DNA from: Bacteroidota bacterium | GTDB taxonomy: Bacteria > Bacteroidota > Bacteroidia > Flavobacteriales > Weeksellaceae | Direction: 5' to 3' | Assembly (NCBI GenBank): GCA_023433225.1 | Contig: JAEZDQ010000200.1 | Span: 1-7,201 of the forward strand | DNA length: 7,201 nt | Shown here: positions 5,596 through 7,201 of the stretch, in pieces | Layout of the letters: the number at the start of each line of letters is the position of its first letter | Numbering within the stretch: the stretch's first letter is position 1 | The notes under the pieces: model-generated | Databases searched by the model: none | Told to the model about the DNA's origin: nothing | The model's input: only the letters and a program-made list of their open reading frames with translations | Made by a program: the position numbers and the translations under genes

Positions 5596-6438
5596 TTATA
5601 AATCGCGCTTCTTCAGCAAACGAAATGAAAGAAATGTGAATAGCAAAAGGTATCCAACCCCTGTGATGATGTAGCTATAATCCACATCAACCAACATAAA
5701 AACCGGTTCGCCTTTTTGAAAATTCAAAGGATTGAAATTGGGAAGCTTAATCAAATTTGCGGATGTATTTAAAGGCAAATATTCAGTCAGCCAAAATCCA
5801 TTGGGATCAACTTTTTCGAAATCCCATTTTTTTACCATGGCTTTGTAGAGGAATTCCACCAAACCCAAACCTTTTTCAATCATCCACCAAACCACAACAC
5901 CCAATAGGGCGAAAGCGCTTTTCTTTAGGAAAAATGAAAAAAACAAACATATCGAAAAGAAAAGAAACAGTTTGAGGCAATAGACCAACAAATATTCCAT
6001 CCCGTTAAAAAAGGAACCTTCTCCGGGAAAAACGAATTGTCCCAAAACAAAAATAATAACCAAAACAAACAGAGTGGAAAACACGGCAAAAATCGCATTG
6101 GTTGTGATTTTGGATATCAAAAATTCATTTTTACCCAAACCGTCGATGAGATTTTGCTTGAGTGTTCCATTAGTATATTCATTGGTTACATTTGTAATGA
6201 TGATGACAGCCAAAAATATTTTGGCAATGGCAAACAAATAGGTCAGGTTTTGCCAAATCACCGGAAATTCGAACATGCCCAACTTGGCTAAATTCAGCTT
6301 TATCCCACCCACATCAGGCTTAATAACAGCCAAGATACCACCCATAATGAGCAACATCACAAAATACAAAATCGTAAAAACCCTTGCCGTTTTGTAGTAA
6401 TAAATCTTATTCCATTCTATTTTGAGTAAGCGCAGCAT
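5596..6438 (-). CDS. ABC-2 type transporter permease
   Basis: The protein has 280 residues and about six predicted transmembrane helices (roughly 19-38, 60-83, 113-136, 147-170, 174-196 and 255-273). The first cytoplasmic segment starts LLKIEWNKIYYYKTAR. After helix 2 comes NEYTNGTLKQNLIDGLGKNE, which resembles the YTxGTxxxxL...K signature that contacts the ATPase in ABC-2 permeases of the bacitracin/lantibiotic-exporter type. The C-terminal RLLKKRDL is a common ending for such permeases. It starts one base after the stop of the ATP-binding protein (TGATATG), so the two are coupled and form one exporter in the inner membrane. The substrate cannot be told. No strong terminator follows; only AT-rich sequence with weak dyads lies between its stop and the next promoter. 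Confidence 0.88.
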   Translation of the reverse strand: MLRLLKIEWNKIYYYKTARVFTILYFVMLLIMGGILAVIKPDVGGIKLNLAKLGMFEFPVIWQNLTYLFAIAKIFLAVIIITNVTNEYTNGTLKQNLIDGLGKNEFLISKITTNAIFAVFSTLFVLVIIFVLGQFVFPGEGSFFNGMEYLLVYCLKLFLFFSICLFFSFFLKKSAFALLGVVVWWMIEKGLGLVEFLYKAMVKKWDFEKVDPNGFWLTEYLPLNTSANLIKLPNFNPLNFQKGEPVFMLVDVDYSYIITGVGYLLLFTFLSFRLLKKRDL

Positions 6439-6439
6439 A

Positions 6440-7201
6440 TCAGTTTCGGTTTTGGATTAATTCTAAGAATTGGTTCTCGAGGCTTTCTTTTCTTTTCACC
6501 AAATGGGTCAAAACAATGCCTTTTTCAAAAAGCAATTTGTTCAAACTTTCGGCACTTAAATCTTCTTTTAAAATCGCCTTTAAATAAGCCCCGTTTTGAG
6601 AAATCCTTTCAAAATATTCCATGGATTCCAATACGAATTTCAAATTTTTTGGGTCTGAAGCATTCAATTCAAAATAGCCGAAACTCGCCGTCATTTCTTC
6701 TACCCTTCCGCTGTAAAGCGTTTTTCCTTTTTCCAGTATTACTACATGTGAACAAACTTTTTCCACCTCGTCCAAAAGATGGCTTGCGAGAATAATCGTC
6801 GTGCCCTGAGATGCAATTTTTAAAATTATTTCCCGAATTTGGATGATTCCCTGCGGGTCTAAACCATTGGTTGGTTCGTCGAGTATCAGGACGTGAGGGT
6901 CGTTCAGCATGGCAGCGGCAATCGCCAGCCTTTGTTTCATTCCCAAAGAAAAAGTCGCGAATTTGTCTTTTTTACGTTCTGACAAACCAACGATATTCAG
7001 TTTTTCATCAATCTTGGAATGATCCGCACCTTTGATTTGGGCAACGATTTCCAAGTTTTTTTGCGCCGACAAATAGGGATAAAAATTCGGTCGTTCGATG
7101 ATGGCTCCGACTTTTTTCAATGATTCGGTGGAATGTTCCTGTCCGAACCACCGCCAGTTCCCTTGGGTTGGATTTACCACGTTCAGGATCATTCCCAAAG
7201 T
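6440..7201 (-). CDS. ABC transporter ATP-binding protein (BcrA-like), 5' end missing
   Basis: The reading frame runs out of the window at 7201: the first codon seen is Thr followed by MGMILN, the residues that normally come right after the Walker A GKTT, so only roughly 40-50 N-terminal residues should be missing. Counting the first Met as 1, visible motifs are a Q-loop region GAIIERPNFYPYLS with Glu35 where most ABC proteins have Gln, the signature FSLGMKQR (83-90), Walker B VLILDEP (103-109), the D-loop GLDP and the switch histidine in LASH (140). A C-terminal accessory domain of about 90 residues follows. The Glu in the Q-loop with the SLGMKQR signature fits the BcrA/lantibiotic-immunity type of exporter ATPases. 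It powers the permease encoded immediately downstream. Substrate unknown; GldA of the gliding ABC transporter was considered and not supported. Confidence 0.92.
   Translation of the reverse strand, partial: TLGMILNVVNPTQGNWRWFGQEHSTESLKKVGAIIERPNFYPYLSAQKNLEIVAQIKGADHSKIDEKLNIVGLSERKKDKFATFSLGMKQRLAIAAAMLNDPHVLILDEPTNGLDPQGIIQIREIILKIASQGTTIILASHLLDEVEKVCSHVVILEKGKTLYSGRVEEMTASFGYFELNASDPKNLKFVLESMEYFERISQNGAYLKAILKEDLSAESLNKLLFEKGIVLTHLVKRKESLENQFLELIQNRN

Noticed and set aside
5571..5600. AT-rich dyads after the permease stop as a terminator
   Set aside because: The possible stems are short, all A/T and interrupted by several mismatches, with no GC-containing stem before a T-tract. I do not call a terminator.
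5596..7201. ABC pair considered as the gliding transporter GldA-GldF
   Set aside because: The permease opens with LLKIEWNKI and carries the bacitracin-type YTNGTLKQ segment rather than GldF-like sequence, and no gldG follows. Nearness to gldI alone is not enough.

Overview
The window looks like a chromosomal segment from a gliding-type Flavobacteriia (Bacteroidota). The reasons are a recognisable GldI lipoprotein gene, a PUR/DUF3276-type protein typical of Bacteroidota, AT-rich start regions without Shine-Dalgarno sequences, and two candidate TAnnTTTG-like -7 promoter boxes of the Bacteroidota sigma factor. Gene density is high: nine protein genes (two cut by the window edges) fill all but four short gaps, the largest 115 bp. 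I see no rRNA, tRNA, CRISPR array, insertion sequence or prophage genes.

Layout: the 3' end of a PUR-family (DUF3276) gene enters on the + strand at position 1 and ends at 234. Everything else is on the - strand. Read in the direction of transcription (right to left) there are three groups. (a) A two-gene ABC exporter: an ATP-binding protein (6440-7201, cut just after Walker A) and its six-helix ABC-2 permease (5596-6438). (b) A folding/motility operon: a NrnA-like DHH phosphoesterase (4458-5480), the gliding lipoprotein GldI (3928-4461, 4-bp overlap) and a lipoprotein that fuses a cyclophilin to an FKBP domain (2820-3896). It ends in a strong intrinsic terminator at 2761-2797. (c) A Nif3-family gene (1639-2733) and a coiled-coil COG1579 'zinc-ribbon' protein (852-1637) with a TGATATG junction, then a terminator-like hairpin and a probable surface lipoprotein of unknown function (231-785). 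That last gene ends tail-to-tail with the PUR gene in a shared TTAA stop.

How the genes may work together: group (b) puts two prolyl isomerase-fold lipoproteins in one transcript. The fusion protein keeps nearly all canonical active-site residues of both isomerase families. GldI, as aligned by eye, has lost several, so the two may play different roles (catalyst versus structural or adaptor part of the gliding/type IX secretion envelope machinery). In group (c) the COG1579 protein has lost all four zinc-binding cysteines, and its coupled Nif3 partner lacks the first histidine of the usual HHP metal motif.

I do not see a clearly new multi-gene system. The points most worth a second look are the metal-ligand losses in the Nif3/COG1579 pair, the dual immunophilin next to gldI, and the acidic run after the lipidated cysteine of the 231-785 lipoprotein.
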